A DNA stretch of 64,000 nucleotides, taken from Blastobasis lacticolella. Taxonomy: Eukaryota; Arthropoda; Insecta; Lepidoptera; Blastobasidae. The notes below the pieces were generated by a model. The model did not search any database and had not been told where the DNA came from. It saw only the letters and a program-made list of their open reading frames with translations. Location: NCBI GenBank assembly GCA_905147135.1, contig LR990042.1, forward strand, positions 16,669,545 to 16,733,544, read 5' to 3'. Each line of letters opens with the position of its first letter. Position 1 is the stretch's first letter. Shown in pieces: positions 48,801 through 54,422 of this stretch. Both the position numbers and the translations under genes were made by a program.

Positions 48801-49862
48801 TCTTACAGAAATTTTATAAAAAGAACATAAAACAAACGAAATATTGACCCCAGTATGTTTAGTTGTAATATTTTAGTGCACGTACATTCATAGTTCCCCA
48901 CGACTCGTGATAGAATGTCTAGTTTTCTGCAGTCCTAATCGCATTTAGTGTCATAAAATAATGAAATATAACAAAAAAAATATAGTACTTACTTATTACA
49001 CATGCATGTTGAAATATACTAATAACAAAATAAATATCTAACTACATAGATTAAATTAATACTAATGTATTAACTGTTAGGCTAGCCTAATTGCATAAAT
49101 AAACTTATTGTCGACACTACATATTTTATCTATAATACTCGAATTAAGCGAATTTGGTTCACGTAGCGCTTCATTTAGCCACGCACGGAATCTCTATGTC
49201 TTAGATGTCGCACCGCCGCCCGGCGGCCGCACTAGCTGGTAGATAGTCGCAGCGCTAGCACGCTGCCGTACGAGCAACTAGATGATAATATTAACACTGA
49301 GCAGTAAGGGACACGAGCGCTTTCTTATTTGAATGTTCGATGACAATGTTGACCGGTACCGGAGTCATGACGCCATCACTAGAGCTTACGTTTCATTTTT
49401 CATCCCCACTTCTCGCGCACGGGCGAACCTCCGCCCATTCGCTTGCCAACTCCAGGTATCCACTAGCAGTGCTAACGCAATCGTATCACCAGCACAGCTT
49501 ACTATAGCCCCGCTCGCGCCGAGTCACGCTAGTGGATAAATGGGCTGGGCGCAGACGACAACATTCATCAAACATTCAACTCTTTGCTCGCAACTCTGCG
49601 ACGTCCTATCGGTCTCATATCGTTTCCAAAATTATGGGCGGCTCGTCCGCCGCGACATCGAAATTGACAATGGTGTGCTAAAGAGTTCGGTGTTTGGTGT
49701 GTTGTAGGATCGCCCGTGTGGAAACCGCGCGACATGTTGAGCGAGGCGGGGGCGTCCGCGCCCGCCGCGCCCACCACGCTGCCGCGCTCGCAGCGGCCCG
49801 CGCCGCGCGCGCACCACCTCTCCGCCAGCCGCAAGTCGCTGGCGCCGGACCACCGCCACTAG
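1..49862 (+). CDS. sif: still life / TIAM-family Rac guanine-nucleotide exchange factor (multi-exon gene, 5' end outside the window)
   Basis: Twenty-four exons join in one frame of 4500 nt, giving 1499 residues plus TAG, and every intron phase agrees. The domain order is that of TIAM/Still life: N-terminal region, PH-CC-Ex (about residues 337-600), Ras-binding domain (about 612-678), PDZ (about 680-780), DH (about 908-1130), PH (about 1132-1255), then a disordered tail. Family knowledge: these proteins load GTP onto Rac at the membrane. Drosophila Still life acts at presynaptic terminals in synaptic growth. The PH-CC-Ex module directs membrane and partner binding, and DH-PH is the catalytic unit. 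Seen here: the DH signature [18 protein letters not shown] and the PDZ binding-loop motif WGFSVEAEL. The start codon and the extreme N terminus lie upstream of position 1. Exons are listed separately below. Two C-termini are possible, through exon 24 or through read-on of exon 23. Confidence 0.95.
427..456 (+). repeat. Histidine-codon run in sif exon 1
   Basis: Ten consecutive His codons, eight CAC and two CAT, lie between a Lys-rich and a Val-His segment. This is a short homopolymer of the kind that varies in length between individuals. The two CAT interruptions sit near the 5' side. Confidence 0.9.
3061..3110. repeat. 17-bp tandem repeat, three units
   Basis: Three consecutive copies of a unit reading taagttgatatattgtc. 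The first is one base shorter with one substitution, and the second and third are identical. Confidence 0.85.
4391..4515 (+). repeat. Dispersed repeat, copy 1 of 2 in the window
   Basis: It aligns along its length with 19011-19152. Shared blocks include the opening (attRaactggctt), ttccatccgtt, gctacggtgc-like and caaacttRtaac-like stretches. It resembles the 3' part of a common lepidopteran dispersed repeat. The family was not identified further. Confidence 0.65.
4929..5046 (+). mobile_element. Truncated LINE/SINE 3' tail
   Basis: About 115 bp that match the tail following the tRNA-like sequence at 62160-62272. Shared blocks are ttttgagttat, cattagtt, the centre around accaatgctct / actgatgctct, and gcatattcaggc / gcacattcaggc. 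No tRNA-like head is seen here, so this is a 5'-truncated copy. Confidence 0.7.
9175..9245 (+). mobile_element. LINE 3' tail fragment
   Basis: Contains a stretch reading ggattacgtccagcaatgga, which resembles the ggcc-tatgtccagcagtgga end found after reverse-transcriptase genes in many lepidopteran LINEs. Only about 70 bp is recognisable. Confidence 0.45.
9351..9499 (+). CDS. sif: sif exon 2
   Basis: Starts in phase 0 after cccaccag and ends phase 2 before gtaagt. It encodes an acidic segment ([19 protein letters not shown]) and then a short stretch ending in VRKAG, which leads into the first PH domain at the next exon. Confidence 0.9.
9500..12437. other. sif intron 2
   Basis: Donor gtaagt and acceptor cacacag. 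It is AT-rich sequence with short random open frames. I see no exon, repeat pair or regulatory site that I can support. Confidence 0.75.
12438..12717 (+). CDS. sif: sif exon 3 (first PH domain)
   Basis: The split Gly codon from exon 2 is completed here, and 93 codons follow. [20 protein letters not shown] and [19 protein letters not shown] are the first strands of a PH domain, with the typical W-x-x-Y-W-V-C-L pattern. The exon goes on through [12 protein letters not shown] and the strand [17 protein letters not shown]. In TIAM proteins this PH-CC-Ex module drives membrane targeting. Ends in phase 0 at CAA|gtacgt. Confidence 0.95.
12815..12946 (+). CDS. sif: sif exon 4 (end of first PH domain)
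   Basis: A 97-nt intron precedes it. It begins with [20 protein letters not shown], the C-terminal helix of the PH domain, and runs into the coiled-coil part ([15 protein letters not shown]). Phase 0 at both ends, donor gtaagt. Confidence 0.95.
12947..15707. other. sif intron 4
   Basis: Donor gtaagt, acceptor ctgcag. It holds a purine-rich block at about 13080-13390 with no readable gene and a small GC-rich patch at about 14460-14540. Nothing else is assignable. Confidence 0.75.
15708..15890 (+). CDS. sif: sif exon 5 (coiled coil / Ex region)
   Basis: 61 codons, phase 0 at both ends. It encodes a heptad-rich, Leu/Gln/Glu-rich helix ([31 protein letters not shown]) that continues the coiled coil after the first PH domain. 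It ends in GELPNPK before gtgggt. Confidence 0.95.
15891..18558. other. sif intron 5
   Basis: Donor gtgggt, acceptor ttccacag. No exon or identifiable repeat is seen. Confidence 0.75.
18559..18759 (+). CDS. sif: sif exon 6 (Ex subdomain)
   Basis: 67 codons, phase 0 at both ends. [20 protein letters not shown] and [15 protein letters not shown] form the end of the PH-CC-Ex module, followed by a basic, Ser-rich stretch ([15 protein letters not shown]) that looks like a phosphorylation-prone linker. Donor gtaagg. Confidence 0.95.
19011..19152 (+). repeat. Dispersed repeat, copy 2
   Basis: Aligns with 4391-4515 in the same orientation. It ends close to an ACAC-rich stretch (cacacacatcaaactta). 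Confidence 0.65.
19235..19400 (+). mobile_element. Non-LTR retrotransposon 3' coding tail, frameshifted
   Basis: Encodes [11 protein letters not shown] and then loses frame. At the nucleotide level it follows the copy at 24400-24550 (ccttcaacgccagaatgaat). That pattern is the C-terminal tail found after the reverse transcriptase in insect LINE ORF2 proteins. Decayed. Confidence 0.65.
19826..20040 (+). repeat. Dispersed lepidopteran-type repeat
   Basis: It begins near agcttctgccagcgacttcg and ends with aaatccgttcagtaat-, tttgcgtgaaagagtaacaa- and aatattagtaga-like blocks. The same blocks occur at 45583-45775 and, reversed, at 59213-59333. Confidence 0.55.
20190..20338 (+). repeat. Dispersed repeat family B, copy 1 of 3
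   Basis: Shares long blocks with 43441-43617 and 44773-44965: cgcttagatcttttaaacta, cacggattttaatgcggt, tagagtgattcaaga and the end gtccactag. Confidence 0.75.
22963..23040 (-). repeat. Dispersed repeat family C, copy 1 of 3
   Basis: Reads tacatacattaagctcacgc, then cctatgtcccacaggtgtgg, then gactataggccgccactttg. This is the reverse complement of 53150-53234. It matches a repeat I know to be abundant in Lepidoptera. Confidence 0.7.
24270..24595 (+). mobile_element. Non-LTR retrotransposon ORF2 C-terminal remnant
   Basis: An open frame ends with [34 protein letters not shown] and a short Lys-ending tail at 24573, followed by a run of A and TAAAA repeats. This is the C-terminal end seen after reverse transcriptase in jockey/CR1/RTE-like elements, with a poly(A)-like 3' end. 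The frame is open back to 24121, but the N-terminal part is not recognisable. 5'-truncated. Confidence 0.7.
24948..24970. repeat. TAA microsatellite
   Basis: About seven TAA/AAT units in a row, following a repeat-like stretch with a cgacttcgtc motif. Confidence 0.85.
25125..25305 (-). mobile_element. Non-LTR retrotransposon 3' tail, reverse orientation
   Basis: The reverse complement aligns with the tails at 19235-19400 and 24400-24550 (cagtataatctggactcctt, tgctgtttctagacaagc). It lies 75 bp before sif exon 7 on the opposite strand and is decayed. Confidence 0.6.
25380..25604 (+). CDS. sif: sif exon 7 (Ras-binding domain)
   Basis: 75 codons, phase 0 at both ends, after gtcctag and before gtgagt. 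[19 protein letters not shown] and [20 protein letters not shown] form the ubiquitin-like fold of the [27 protein letters not shown] is strongly conserved in the family. The ATG at 25380 is internal and not a start. Confidence 0.95.
26439..26603. mobile_element. MITE-like element with about 40-bp terminal inverted repeats
   Basis: The left end runs ctaagttgagaagcaaaaag and on through tgacggcaagtcaaagtgga. The right end is its reverse complement with only about five mismatches. The unique centre is about 85 bp. There is no coding potential. A second partial copy of the outer end (ctaaattcag) lies at 26425-26434, just outside the left end. Confidence 0.75.
27975..28122. mobile_element. Imperfect inverted-repeat element (MITE-like)
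   Basis: The left end acacggctagcacaagtgt pairs with the right end acacttgtgcaagccgtg (one mismatch over 18). The centre holds a second palindromic block, ttctctctgagaaag / gatgaaagagag. A small perfect stem (ctacagta / tactgtag) lies just to the left at about 27944-27966. Confidence 0.55.
29319..29505 (+). CDS. sif: sif exon 8 (PDZ domain, first part)
   Basis: 62 codons plus one base. [20 protein letters not shown] leads in. [20 protein letters not shown] carries the carboxylate-binding loop (the GLGF-like position reads WGFS), then [16 protein letters not shown]. Donor gtgggt, phase 1. In TIAM proteins this PDZ binds C-terminal tails of adhesion and syndecan-type receptors. The ligand in this species is unknown. 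Confidence 0.95.
29506..29700. other. sif intron 8 (195 nt)
   Basis: Short spliceosomal intron from gtgggt to gcggcag. The joined codon is Gly. Confidence 0.85.
29701..29815 (+). CDS. sif: sif exon 9 (PDZ domain, second part)
   Basis: Encodes [20 protein letters not shown], the typical G-D-x-I-x-x-I-N-G strand of PDZ domains, then the helix [18 protein letters not shown]. Ends in phase 2 before gtacgt. Confidence 0.95.
29816..31388. other. sif intron 9 with GC-rich block
   Basis: Donor gtacgt, acceptor gtacgcag. The first half holds a GC- and CpG-rich block at about 29985-30430, unlike the AT-rich remainder. No exon is supported in it. Confidence 0.75.
31389..31543 (+). CDS. sif: sif exon 10 (post-PDZ linker)
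   Basis: Completes an Arg codon and then encodes [20 protein letters not shown], the Pro-rich [20 protein letters not shown] and [11 protein letters not shown]. Ends in phase 1 before gtgagt. The sequence is conserved in insect sif. Degenerate copies of its second half follow downstream. Confidence 0.93.
31576..31979 (+). pseudogene. Three decayed tandem copies of sif exon 10
   Basis: Three successive segments, about 31576-31721, 31722-31868 and 31869-31979, repeat the second half of exon 10 and its flanking intron. Shared exon blocks are gtctgcccgccgccgc, tgatctccgacgacatgatc and tctccgggctga. The junction tatttagcgac recurs at 31570, 31717 and 31864, a 147-bp spacing. None can work. The donor gtgagt reads ctgagt, atgaca and cctata in copies 1, 2 and 3, copies 2 and 3 share a 5-nt deletion in the middle, and copy 2 has TGA in place of the final Trp codon. 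Confidence 0.88.
35622..35720. repeat. GC-rich minisatellite of 9-bp type
   Basis: About eleven degenerate units of the form cgcacgccg (variants cccacgccg, cgtacaccg, cgcccgccg). It sits in otherwise AT-rich intron and gives repetitive Thr-Pro-Arg or Ala-rich open frames on both strands, which are not evidence of a gene. Confidence 0.75.
37100..37206 (+). CDS. sif: sif exon 11 (linker)
   Basis: Two bases complete a Ser codon, and then [20 protein letters not shown] and [15 protein letters not shown]. Ends in phase 0 before gtaaga. This is a linker between PDZ and DH, rich in Ser and Pro. Confidence 0.92.
37207..38230. other. sif intron 11
   Basis: Donor gtaaga, acceptor gtgcgccag. A common repeat-like end (accaccaggcaggccgtacg, then gtggtataaaaaaata) lies at about 37760-37840. 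Nothing else is assignable. Confidence 0.7.
38231..38404 (+). CDS. sif: sif exon 12 (start of DH domain)
   Basis: 58 codons, phase 0 at both ends. A Ser/Ala/Gly-rich linker leads to [20 protein letters not shown] and YVK, which is conserved region 1 of the DH (RhoGEF) domain. Its Glu contacts switch I of Rac in known DH structures. Donor gtgagt. Confidence 0.95.
38405..40358. other. sif intron 12
   Basis: Donor gtgagt, acceptor ggttgcag. AT-rich, no exon or recognisable repeat seen. Confidence 0.75.
40359..40553 (+). CDS. sif: sif exon 13 (DH domain)
   Basis: 65 codons in phase 0: [60 protein letters not shown]. These are helices 1-3 of the DH domain, matching the TIAM pattern KETFL and LFGN closely. 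Donor gtaata. Confidence 0.96.
40641..40749 (+). CDS. sif: sif exon 14 (DH domain)
   Basis: After an 87-nt intron. Encodes [20 protein letters not shown] and [18 protein letters not shown] helices with the family's F-L-Y-Y and FCASH motifs. Ends in phase 1 before gtaagt. Confidence 0.96.
40830..41009 (+). CDS. sif: sif exon 15 (DH catalytic core, CR3)
   Basis: After an 80-nt intron. It carries [20 protein letters not shown] and [20 protein letters not shown]. The long CR3 helix is the main Rac-contact surface and is nearly invariant in TIAM proteins. All family key residues (Ser-Leu-x-Ser-Tyr-Leu-Ile-Lys-Pro-type core) are in place. Phase 1 end before gtaagt. Confidence 0.97.
41127..41264 (+). 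CDS. sif: sif exon 16 (end of DH domain)
   Basis: After a 117-nt intron. Encodes [20 protein letters not shown] and [18 protein letters not shown], the last long DH helix that runs into the PH domain. Phase 1 end before gtacag. The join back to exon 15 removes a short segment compared with none expected, and the frame is clean. Confidence 0.95.
41340..41497 (+). CDS. sif: sif exon 17 (C-terminal PH domain, first part)
   Basis: After a 75-nt intron. Encodes [20 protein letters not shown] and [20 protein letters not shown], the first PH strands following DH as in TIAM, then [12 protein letters not shown]. Ends in phase 0 before gtaagt. Confidence 0.95.
41795..41840. repeat. Perfect 46-bp palindrome
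   Basis: The 23-nt half from 41795 to 41817 is the exact reverse complement of 41818-41840, with no spacer. It starts taacaatcaatatatc and is AT-only apart from a few C/G. It could extrude as a cruciform or form a long hairpin in the sif pre-mRNA. Confidence 0.95.
41863..42092 (-). mobile_element. tRNA-derived SINE, copy 1
   Basis: Aligns with 52633-52813 (cacacagcg, cctagccccaaagtaag, tgtgttatggg, then the end). On the - strand the end by 42090 reads like a tRNA: an A box (ctgattgattcagttgatt region) and a B box (gggttcgatttccggcc). So the element is oriented opposite to sif. 5' and 3' ends are approximate. Confidence 0.75.
42134..42321 (+). CDS. sif: sif exon 18 (C-terminal PH domain, second part)
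   Basis: 62 codons plus two bases. [20 protein letters not shown] and [20 protein letters not shown] are later PH strands, as in TIAM (IPTEALQVRA-type strand). KVYVLSN leads to the C-terminal helix in exon 19. Phase 2 end before gtaaat. Confidence 0.94.
42322..43130. other. sif intron 18
   Basis: Donor gtaaat, acceptor gcccacag. Its 3' part holds a reverse-oriented LINE tail (about 42835-43075) ending some 55 bp before exon 19. Confidence 0.8.
42835..43075 (-). mobile_element. Non-LTR retrotransposon 3' end, reverse orientation
   Basis: On the - strand it reads [12 protein letters not shown], the C-terminal zinc-ribbon-like tail motif (RGRPKKRWxD) of RTE-like reverse transcriptases, followed by an AT-rich 3' end with GATGATAAAAAAA. 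It ends about 55 bp before sif exon 19. Confidence 0.65.
43131..43284 (+). CDS. sif: sif exon 19 (end of PH, start of tail)
   Basis: Completes a Ser codon, then [20 protein letters not shown] is the C-terminal PH helix. [20 protein letters not shown] and [11 protein letters not shown] begin the Pro/Arg-rich tail. Phase 0 end before gtaacg, a weak donor that lies 22 bp upstream of an inserted LINE tail. Confidence 0.9.
43307..43429 (+). mobile_element. Non-LTR retrotransposon C-terminal tail, sense orientation
   Basis: Forty codons, [20 protein letters not shown] and [20 protein letters not shown], then TGA. The W-N-x-L-P and F-K-K-x-V-x-x-F-L patterns are those of LINE ORF2 ends. It sits within the first 25 nt of sif intron 19. 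Confidence 0.7.
43441..43617 (+). repeat. Dispersed repeat family B, copy 2
   Basis: Matches 20190-20338 and 44773-44965: tacgcttagat, acgcaacggattt, gaggaaggtttataa and the end acactagtttc. Confidence 0.75.
44627..44713 (+). CDS. sif: sif exon 20 (tail)
   Basis: 29 codons in phase 0 at both ends, [20 protein letters not shown] and QRLSAGNIE, with acceptor ttatag and donor gtaagt. Short, basic, Ser-rich tail exon. A small exon between two repeat-rich introns could be alternative, as it is phase neutral. Confidence 0.85.
44773..44965 (+). repeat. Dispersed repeat family B, copy 3
   Basis: The longest of the three copies. It opens with ataagtcgcttcccgccgta and carries ctacgcaacggattttaatg, aacaatagatggagtgattc and the end gtcgtgccgagtctacta. 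Confidence 0.75.
45583..45775 (+). repeat. Dispersed lepidopteran-type repeat upstream of exon 21
   Basis: Starts actaatattataaatgcgaa and continues with cacgcaaaaactactgaacg and gattttgatgaaa, then a GC-rich end with acgaaatcgcggg. A reverse copy is at 59213-59333, and a relative is at 19826-20040. Confidence 0.7.
45815..45923 (+). CDS. sif: sif exon 21 (tail)
   Basis: 36 codons plus one base: [36 protein letters not shown]. Acidic and Pro-rich, then basic. The pyrimidine tract is moderate and the acceptor is gaag. Phase 1 end before gtaagt. Confidence 0.86.
45924..46240. other. sif intron 21 (317 nt)
   Basis: Donor gtaagt, acceptor ttaacaacag. No feature seen inside. Confidence 0.75.
46241..46391 (+). 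CDS. sif: sif exon 22 (tail)
   Basis: Encodes [20 protein letters not shown] Pro-rich sequence (six prolines in a row) followed by PPVPPAKRG, an SH3-ligand-like PxxPxK motif, and GRTPNHLTL. Phase 2 end before gtacca, a weaker donor. Confidence 0.86.
46392..46600. other. sif intron 22 (209 nt)
   Basis: Acceptor tgctcggcag, chosen over an earlier tgtag at 46565 because only it keeps the frame. Confidence 0.75.
46601..46704 (+). CDS. sif: sif exon 23 (tail, spliced form)
   Basis: 34 codons: [35 protein letters not shown]. The donor is ctag|gtaagc in phase 1, which joins exon 24 as Gly-Ser-Pro-Val-Trp-Lys-Pro. If the donor is not used the frame stays open for 225 more codons (see next entry). 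Confidence 0.85.
46705..47381 (+). CDS. sif: sif alternative C-terminus (exon 23 read-on, SR/SP-rich)
   Basis: Continues exon 23 without splicing for 225 codons to TAG (47379-47381). This gives a sif form of about 1673 residues from the window start. The middle is an imperfect repeat of 12-13 residues with the core SPRGSF/ID ([40 protein letters not shown]), then [21 protein letters not shown] better-conserved-looking end follows: [20 protein letters not shown] and [18 protein letters not shown] with a CxxC pair. Codon use is GC-rich like the other sif exons. Its use as an alternative terminal exon or a retained intron is an inference. Confidence 0.7.
47382..47561 (+). other. In-frame coding-like extension after the TAG stop
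   Basis: Fifty-nine sense codons follow the TAG at 47379-47381 in the same frame before TAA at 47559-47561. The translation contains [32 protein letters not shown] and [18 protein letters not shown]. It keeps the Ser/Pro/Arg style of the upstream tail (SPRT echoes the SPRG repeat). A UAG followed by C is a leaky context in animals. It could be read-through, a recent nonsense mutation, or an assembly error. Confidence 0.5.
47562..49707. other. 3' UTR of alternative sif form / rest of intron 23
   Basis: After the TAA the sequence becomes AT-rich with no open frame of note. AATAAA at 49098-49103 is a plausible polyadenylation signal for the read-on form. The segment also ends at the exon 24 acceptor gttgtag. 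Confidence 0.55.
49708..49862 (+). CDS. sif: sif exon 24 (last coding exon, spliced form)
   Basis: Completes Gly and encodes [40 protein letters not shown] and [10 protein letters not shown], then TAG at 49860-49862. SPVWKPRDM is a conserved-looking end of the insect sif tail. The joined length is 1499 codons plus stop, exactly divisible by three. Confidence 0.88.
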
Positions 49863-52480
49863 GCATGCCCGACAGCCCCCCACCCCCGCCTCGCCCTCCC
49901 CACCACCCCACCTCCACACACACCTTCTTTCAGTTGAGCCCCCCGTCTAGCCAATCCTACCGATGATAACCGGACCGCGGTTATTGTCGACATAGGGTGT
50001 TTGCTTGGACACGCCATCGACAGGTAAGCCTGTCGATACATTCTCCACATTCGTTCCGCTGCGCGTGAGCAGTGATATCGAATTGCAAATTGTACATTGA
50101 TGAACCAATCCCCATGGTGTGTTCTCGATTTAAAAATCCTAATTCGGCACTAATTGACCACTCGAATCTTCCTCGTGACTTCCACTGAGATCGATGCGTA
50201 ACGCATTGTTCTTTTAATGGTGTTATTGATTCCTTTATGATCCGAATGAGTTCCCTTAAGATCCAAATCCAGAAACTTCCAATGGACGCCTGGCTATAGG
50301 CATCTACTCTTGACTAATTAAAAAGTTATTGACGTTTGAACCATAGAATCAAGTAAGTTTCGTCATTATAACCTGAAGTGATGTAATCATGAACGAATCA
50401 CGTTTCAGATGACATGTGCCATTTTGAGATTGGCCACTTGCGTATCCACGGTATGATATGATGCAATTGTACACAAACCACGAATAATATTGAATTGTTA
50501 CTGATAAAAAATAGTAGGAACTCGTACATTACCATTTTCATGTATGCCCTAAAAGAACCTGTAGGACTGATTTACAGTCACAAATTAATACGACAATATC
50601 AATAGCCAAAGATGAAAACTTAATATTATGTATTTAGTTAGATCATTGTATAGATTTCACATTCAGTATGAAAGTATATAAATTTGTAATGTAATGTTGT
50701 AAGACTCCACATGGACTCCACTAACAATCACGTCATGACATGACGGTATACAAGTGTCATTCCATATTTGTCAATTAGTTTGCTGCTGACCACTAGAAAC
50801 TGCTCCTAAATCAGTCTTTGACATTACTTTACAAAGTTTTCTTTATCAAATTGTGTAAAGATACTGAATCACTGTGTAATTAGTTCTTCAAATACCTATG
50901 TGAATTATTATTTATTACGTTGACAGTTGTAAGGTTCTACTATTTCTATACGGACTCTTGTGCCAAATTAGGTACTCTCTATACCTATGCTTGTTAATTA
51001 TCGACGACGATTACTGAATATATCGTGAAAGTAGTTAGCTGTAAAGTATGTGCGTTTCATTCACGTCGACGACGCAACGCACTACCCTAATAGTTCAAAT
51101 TGCACTCACCCTATGGAACGTACACTAGGTAGTTTTGATAATAATTTCTCTTCGCGATCAAATTCGAAAGTTCTATCATAGGCTAGGCGAAATGATATAA
51201 CATGTATCCTAAAAGTTTAAGTTACTATAATTTACCAAATGACAAATAGAGTTAGTAATATTGTTATGTATTTCGTTGGTGTATTATAGTGTACATTTGT
51301 TGATTGTTAACGCTGGGAGTGAAGGGCGGTTTTCGCAGCGTCGGACGCGGGTAGGCGTCGCGGGGCTTGGCACCTACCGTACCGAGCGACCGACAGATCA
51401 GCTGATAATAAGTGCTAGTCAATACTACTGATGGTTGCCGGTGTGGTGTTGTGTGGTGGTATAGACCGCGTCCGACGGCCGTTCACAGCGCCTCCAAACA
51501 TGCCGCCGCTACTTCCTCCCAGCCTGGCGAAGCTTTAGTTCATACAAATACTACATTTTACAGTTACCTCTACTAAATAATATTGTACTTAATATGTATA
51601 ATTGTATAAGTTACTATATATATTTATATAGATTATGTAATTATTTATAATTGTGACCATACACATAATACTTTGAATTTTACGTATTGTTTCAAAGATT
51701 GTTTTTTGTGATTTTATTGAAATAAAACAGTTTATTAATATACATATGTTAAAATATTCGAATTTAATAATTACGAACTTATACACTCAATTTATAGATA
51801 TGATTATACTAAGAAAATATAATTAATAAAATGAATAAACAAATATGGTGAAACATGTATTGAAGATTGAGCTCATTAAAACGCGATCGTATTTCATACT
51901 TCAATGACGTTTGAAAGTAACGTAGGGAAATGAATGAATATTTAGAAAGACTTACTGGAGTAAAAATACGAAAATAACTAATGTTATTAATAAGTATTAA
52001 ACTTTTATAATTTGGAGTTCTATCGTTTGCTATTTGGGTTGAGATAGTTATTCTGTGAAATTGCCGTGTGCTGGGGCGTGGAGTGTGAGCGGGCGGCGAC
52101 CGGCCTTTGGTTCGCCCAGCGCTGACGGAAGCGTGCAGGCGACCTGATACCAACTCGGTTGCACTGGGAAAGTTCCACCACAACTTCGACTCTACTATAA
52201 CCCAAGCTTCCCTAAATTCATCGAAATAAAAAGTGCCTTCACATGTATTGGGAATGTCAAGAGCACGGTCGTGAAGTTGCCCTAACCGCCGCCCACCGCA
52301 CGCTACCACCGCAACAGTATCTGAGTGATCTTCAATTAGTGGCTTCCATACCAGCTCGAGTTCGATGTAAAGTGTATTTATTCCATTTGGTTCAGTCCGT
52401 TCCTACAGATATGTTGGATTTTGTGACACTTACAGATATTACTTTTTATTGCTTATGAATAAATACTAAAATATAAAGTA
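49863..52480 (+). other. Probable sif 3' UTR
   Basis: AT-rich, with AATAAA at 51721-51726 and 52458-52463. GC-rich islands lie at about 51310-51530 and 52020-52330. No clear repeats occur until the SINE at 52633, which fits a transcribed untranslated end. A 166-codon - strand frame covers 51809-52309 and is not convincing as a gene. Confidence 0.45.
52458..52463 (+). terminator. Candidate polyadenylation signal for sif
   Basis: AATAAA, the last one before the repeat-rich intergenic region starts. Downstream is T- and G-rich sequence (gtagtgatgtttttgttc). Confidence 0.35.
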
Positions 52481-52632
52481 GTGATGTTTTTGTTCATTTC
52501 TTTCCCTGGTGACCGGAGTTGTAGGTTGTGTTGAACGCATATACACCTTGATAGTAAAAGACAGTGTAATTAGGTAGATGAATCTCTATCAACACTTATA
52601 AATGAATTGCTTATCCAAGCAATTATCCAATT

Positions 52633-52813
52633 CACACAGCGCCATCTAGCCCCAAAGTAAGTAAAGCTAGTGTTATGGGTACAATAGAAAACTAATAAAC
52701 AACTTATATACTTTAAATGCATACCTGCATGTGACACCAAGACGGGAATCGAACCCGGGACCTCTAGTGGCAGACCGGCGTGTTAACCAACTGAACCACC
52801 TCAGGTCATCTAA
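52633..52813 (-). mobile_element. tRNA-derived SINE, copy 2
   Basis: Same family and orientation as 41863-42092, but about 50 bp shorter in the middle. The - strand end reads ggtggttcagttggttaac and then gggttcgattcccgtctt, clear A- and B-box promoter elements of RNA polymerase III. Confidence 0.8.
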
Positions 52814-53149
52814 ATAAAAAAGTGAAACGGTCTTTGGACACGATATGGTATCCTCACTGAAAGATATCCAACTGAATACTAAGCATTGACTTACCGGTAC
52901 CCACCTTCACAAAAAAATGTTTGCAAAAAAACGTGGAAAGGAGGTCGGCGGATAACTCTGCCTATCAGGTACAGGAAAGATACGGTGTCTTTCATACAAA
53001 CCACGAAAATTTATAATAAGTAAACGATTATTGGACCAATGTGTTAAGACAACTCTAGAGATAACCTAAAGATATAGCTGGGGTCCGTAGTGGTAAGAAT
53101 TAATGGAGATGTATGAAAAAAGTTTTGGAAATATGCGAGGCTAGGGAAT

Positions 53150-53234
53150 TGTGTCAGGACAGAGCAAAGTGGCGGTCCATAGTCTGTGCCTACCCCACCT
53201 ATGGGACACAGGCGTGAGCTTTATGTATGTATGT
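53150..53234 (+). repeat. Dispersed repeat family C, copy 2
   Basis: Reads gtgtcaggac, agcaaagtggcggtccatag, gcctaccccacctatgggac and acaggcgtgagctttatgta with a TATG-rich end. Reverse complement of 22963-23040. Confidence 0.7.
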
Positions 53235-54212
53235 TAGTTTGTAGAGATAACCCAAAACAGTCCCACTCGATTCCAGGTGGGAGAACCGAAATATTATGAA
53301 AGTACTGGATTAACCTTATAATTAATAAATTAAAACAATGAGTGGAATGAAGCTGAAAATCCACATTACAACATACACGATATTTTCATGTCGCTGGCGT
53401 TACCGCCATTTGGCCCAAGCTGCAGAGATGATTTCACATCGGAATCGACATCAAATGAACTTTCATTTTAATTTGCCTTAACTTTTTCCCACAGCGATTC
53501 TAGAGTTATCGCCATAGTAAAAGTTGTAGGATATAAAAATAACTTTCCTACGACATATCGCTTAACGTTATAGGTCATATAGGCCGGAGTCCATACATAT
53601 CTTCCGTCCCTCCTTTTTTAATTTTTATTCACCAAACTTCATTCTGGAGGCTACTGAAATGCTAGAGCTTCGATGGATTAAGTGTAGATATTAGTGGTAA
53701 AAGGGAATATGTTGAAAAAAATTGTAGCTTCATTGGAAGTGTGTCAGGGGTGAAGCATAAAGTGCGTACGCTACCACGTCTCCGAAACGATGAGCGCGGC
53801 ATTGTTGTCGATCGATATTGATTTATCTCCAAGAGCAGCTAATGCAGGTTCTACATGTGGAATTAGGACCTCCATTATGTACCATGTGCATTTAATGTTC
53901 CACCACTCTGTCAAATTAATTACTGATCAAAACATAACGAAGCCTCCGCCATAAGGAAAGCTTTCTTCACACGTCCGCATAGCGTTCCCGTGATCTTCAC
54001 AGCACTCGCCGGCGCCGATCCTTACCATACATATAAAGAGATTCTAGCTCTAGTCCTCCAGAGTCCATGACACACAATTACGAGTAAACTGAAGTCGGAC
54101 AACTCGGTGCACACAGAGTAATTTAGGGTCCTGGACCGGGCGGTAAGCCTCCTCCTAACAGTCCACAAGCTATAACTTTTACTCCAAGAGGAGTTGCAGA
54201 ATCGTAAAGTGT

Positions 54213-54275
54213 GGACCTAAAGAAGAGCCTTAAAGAAGCTTTTACTTCTTCAAGGCTCTTCTCTTCTTTAGGTCC
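54213..54275. repeat. Imperfect hairpin
   Basis: ggacctaaagaagagcctta is mirrored by taaggctcttc-like and ctcttctttaggtcc on the other side. The arms are about 27 nt with one short insertion in the right arm. Confidence 0.7.
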
Positions 54276-54296
54276 AATGCCTCCAAACTCGCAACG

Positions 54297-54422
54297 GGTT
54301 ATAGAGGTAGGCAACGCATCGGCGATACTCTTGGTGTTGCTAATGTCTATAGGCAGTGGTGACCACTTTCCATTAGGTGGCCGGCTTGCCTGTTTGCCTA
54401 CCGTATGACATAAAAAAATATG
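54297..54422 (+). repeat. Dispersed repeat family D, copy 1
   Basis: Reverse complement of 58926-59060. Shared blocks: ttatagaggt, cttggtgttgctaat, aggcagtgg/aggcagcgg, aggtggcc and tgcctgtttgcctacc, ending in a tataaaaaaat-like tail. Confidence 0.75.

Noticed and set aside
49568..49966. Overlapping frames on both strands around exon 24
   Set aside because: Shadows of the GC-rich coding exon and its short flanks.
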